From: Rhipicephalus microplus | Taxonomy: Eukaryota > Arthropoda > Arachnida > Ixodida > Ixodidae | DNA length: 64,000 bases | Assembly (NCBI RefSeq): GCF_043290135.1 | Contig: NC_134705.1 | Coordinates: 101,519,239 to 101,583,238, forward strand | Direction of reading: 5' to 3' | Shown: piece by piece, positions 63,779 to 64,000 of the stretch | Layout: each line of letters begins with the position of its first letter | How positions within the stretch are numbered: position 1 is the first letter of the stretch | Made by a program: the position numbers and the translations under genes | The notes under the pieces: generated by a model | What the model saw: only the letters and a program-made list of their open reading frames with translations | Databases searched by the model: none | Told to the model about the DNA's origin: nothing

Positions 63779-64000
63779 ATGTTTGCCACGCTAATACCCG
63801 CCTTTCTTGATGTCTGTGTCGTCTTTTTCTTTTTTCTTTTTCTCATATGTGCCCCGCTAATACCAGCTAAGTAGGCGACTAACCAACTAGCCCGAATAAC
63901 ATCTCTGGTGTACAGCTCTACACCACGAAGCTCTTTGTCGGAAGTCAGACTTGTGAAAATGCTGTTTGAATACTCGAAACACGTGCCCCCTGCGTTTTTC

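Larger units (their letters stand above)
62935..64000 (+). repeat. segmental duplication, copy B of the Kunitz gene 3' half
   Basis: Pairs with 15092-16290, same orientation. Still matching at the window end (CTACACCACGA, then CGAAACACGTG). Confidence 0.85.

Overview
The window looks like nuclear DNA of a hard (ixodid) tick or a close chelicerate relative. It holds dispersed single Kunitz/BPTI-domain exons with phase-1 introns, as in tick salivary Kunitz families. These sit in a dense bed of repeats: RTE-, I/Jockey- and CR1-like LINEs, Ty3/gypsy LTR elements, a Penelope-like element with GIY-YIG endonuclease, tRNA-derived SINEs, ~150-bp and ~450-bp tandem repeats, and long AT and GGAT microsatellites. 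No bacterial operon, rRNA, CRISPR array or virus was seen. The assignment rests on protein motifs and repeat style read by eye; no database search was possible.

Layout. 0.8-7.8 kb: an RTE-like LINE split by a nest of a CR1-like LINE tail and a Penelope-like element made of two head-to-head copies, one of them carrying a MITE. 8.4-11.8 kb: a 5'-truncated Ty3/gypsy pol. 14.2-16.3 kb: two 450-bp tRNA-like repeat units abutting Kunitz gene A. 16.9-18.3 kb: LINE ORF1 and the start of ORF2. 18.6 kb: a 240-bp GGAT array. 18.8-21.5 kb: a minus-strand LINE. 21.7-22.2 kb: a Helitron-like fragment. 23.4-23.8 kb: a TATA box and Kunitz gene C. 24.8-26.3 kb: ~150-bp tandem repeat element. 26.4-27.1 kb: gypsy gag fragment. 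27.4-29.1 kb: 450-bp unit array.

29.1-39.6 kb: a non-autonomous LTR element (gag and protease, no RT or integrase seen) with a nearly full-length Ty3/gypsy element inserted in it. 42.6-46.3 kb: LINE. 48.5-52.4 kb: a foldback element with minisatellite arms, one arm split by a LINE with a 9-bp target duplication. 52.5-54.4 kb: LINE. 55.2-63.5 kb: Kunitz gene B as a four-exon model (signal peptide, 27-nt microexon, Kunitz domain, cysteine-containing tail), with an inverted copy of the 24.8-kb tandem element, a SINE, a MITE and a gypsy RT fragment in its introns.

The host genes in view are thus three secreted Kunitz-type genes. A and B are recent duplicates: their homology starts at the splice acceptor of the Kunitz exon and runs about 1.1 kb to the window edge. 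Copy A has lost both cysteines of one canonical disulfide, and copy B has a glutamate at the P1 site, so neither looks like a classical trypsin inhibitor. All transposon coding regions seen here are damaged or truncated, except one long integrase frame.
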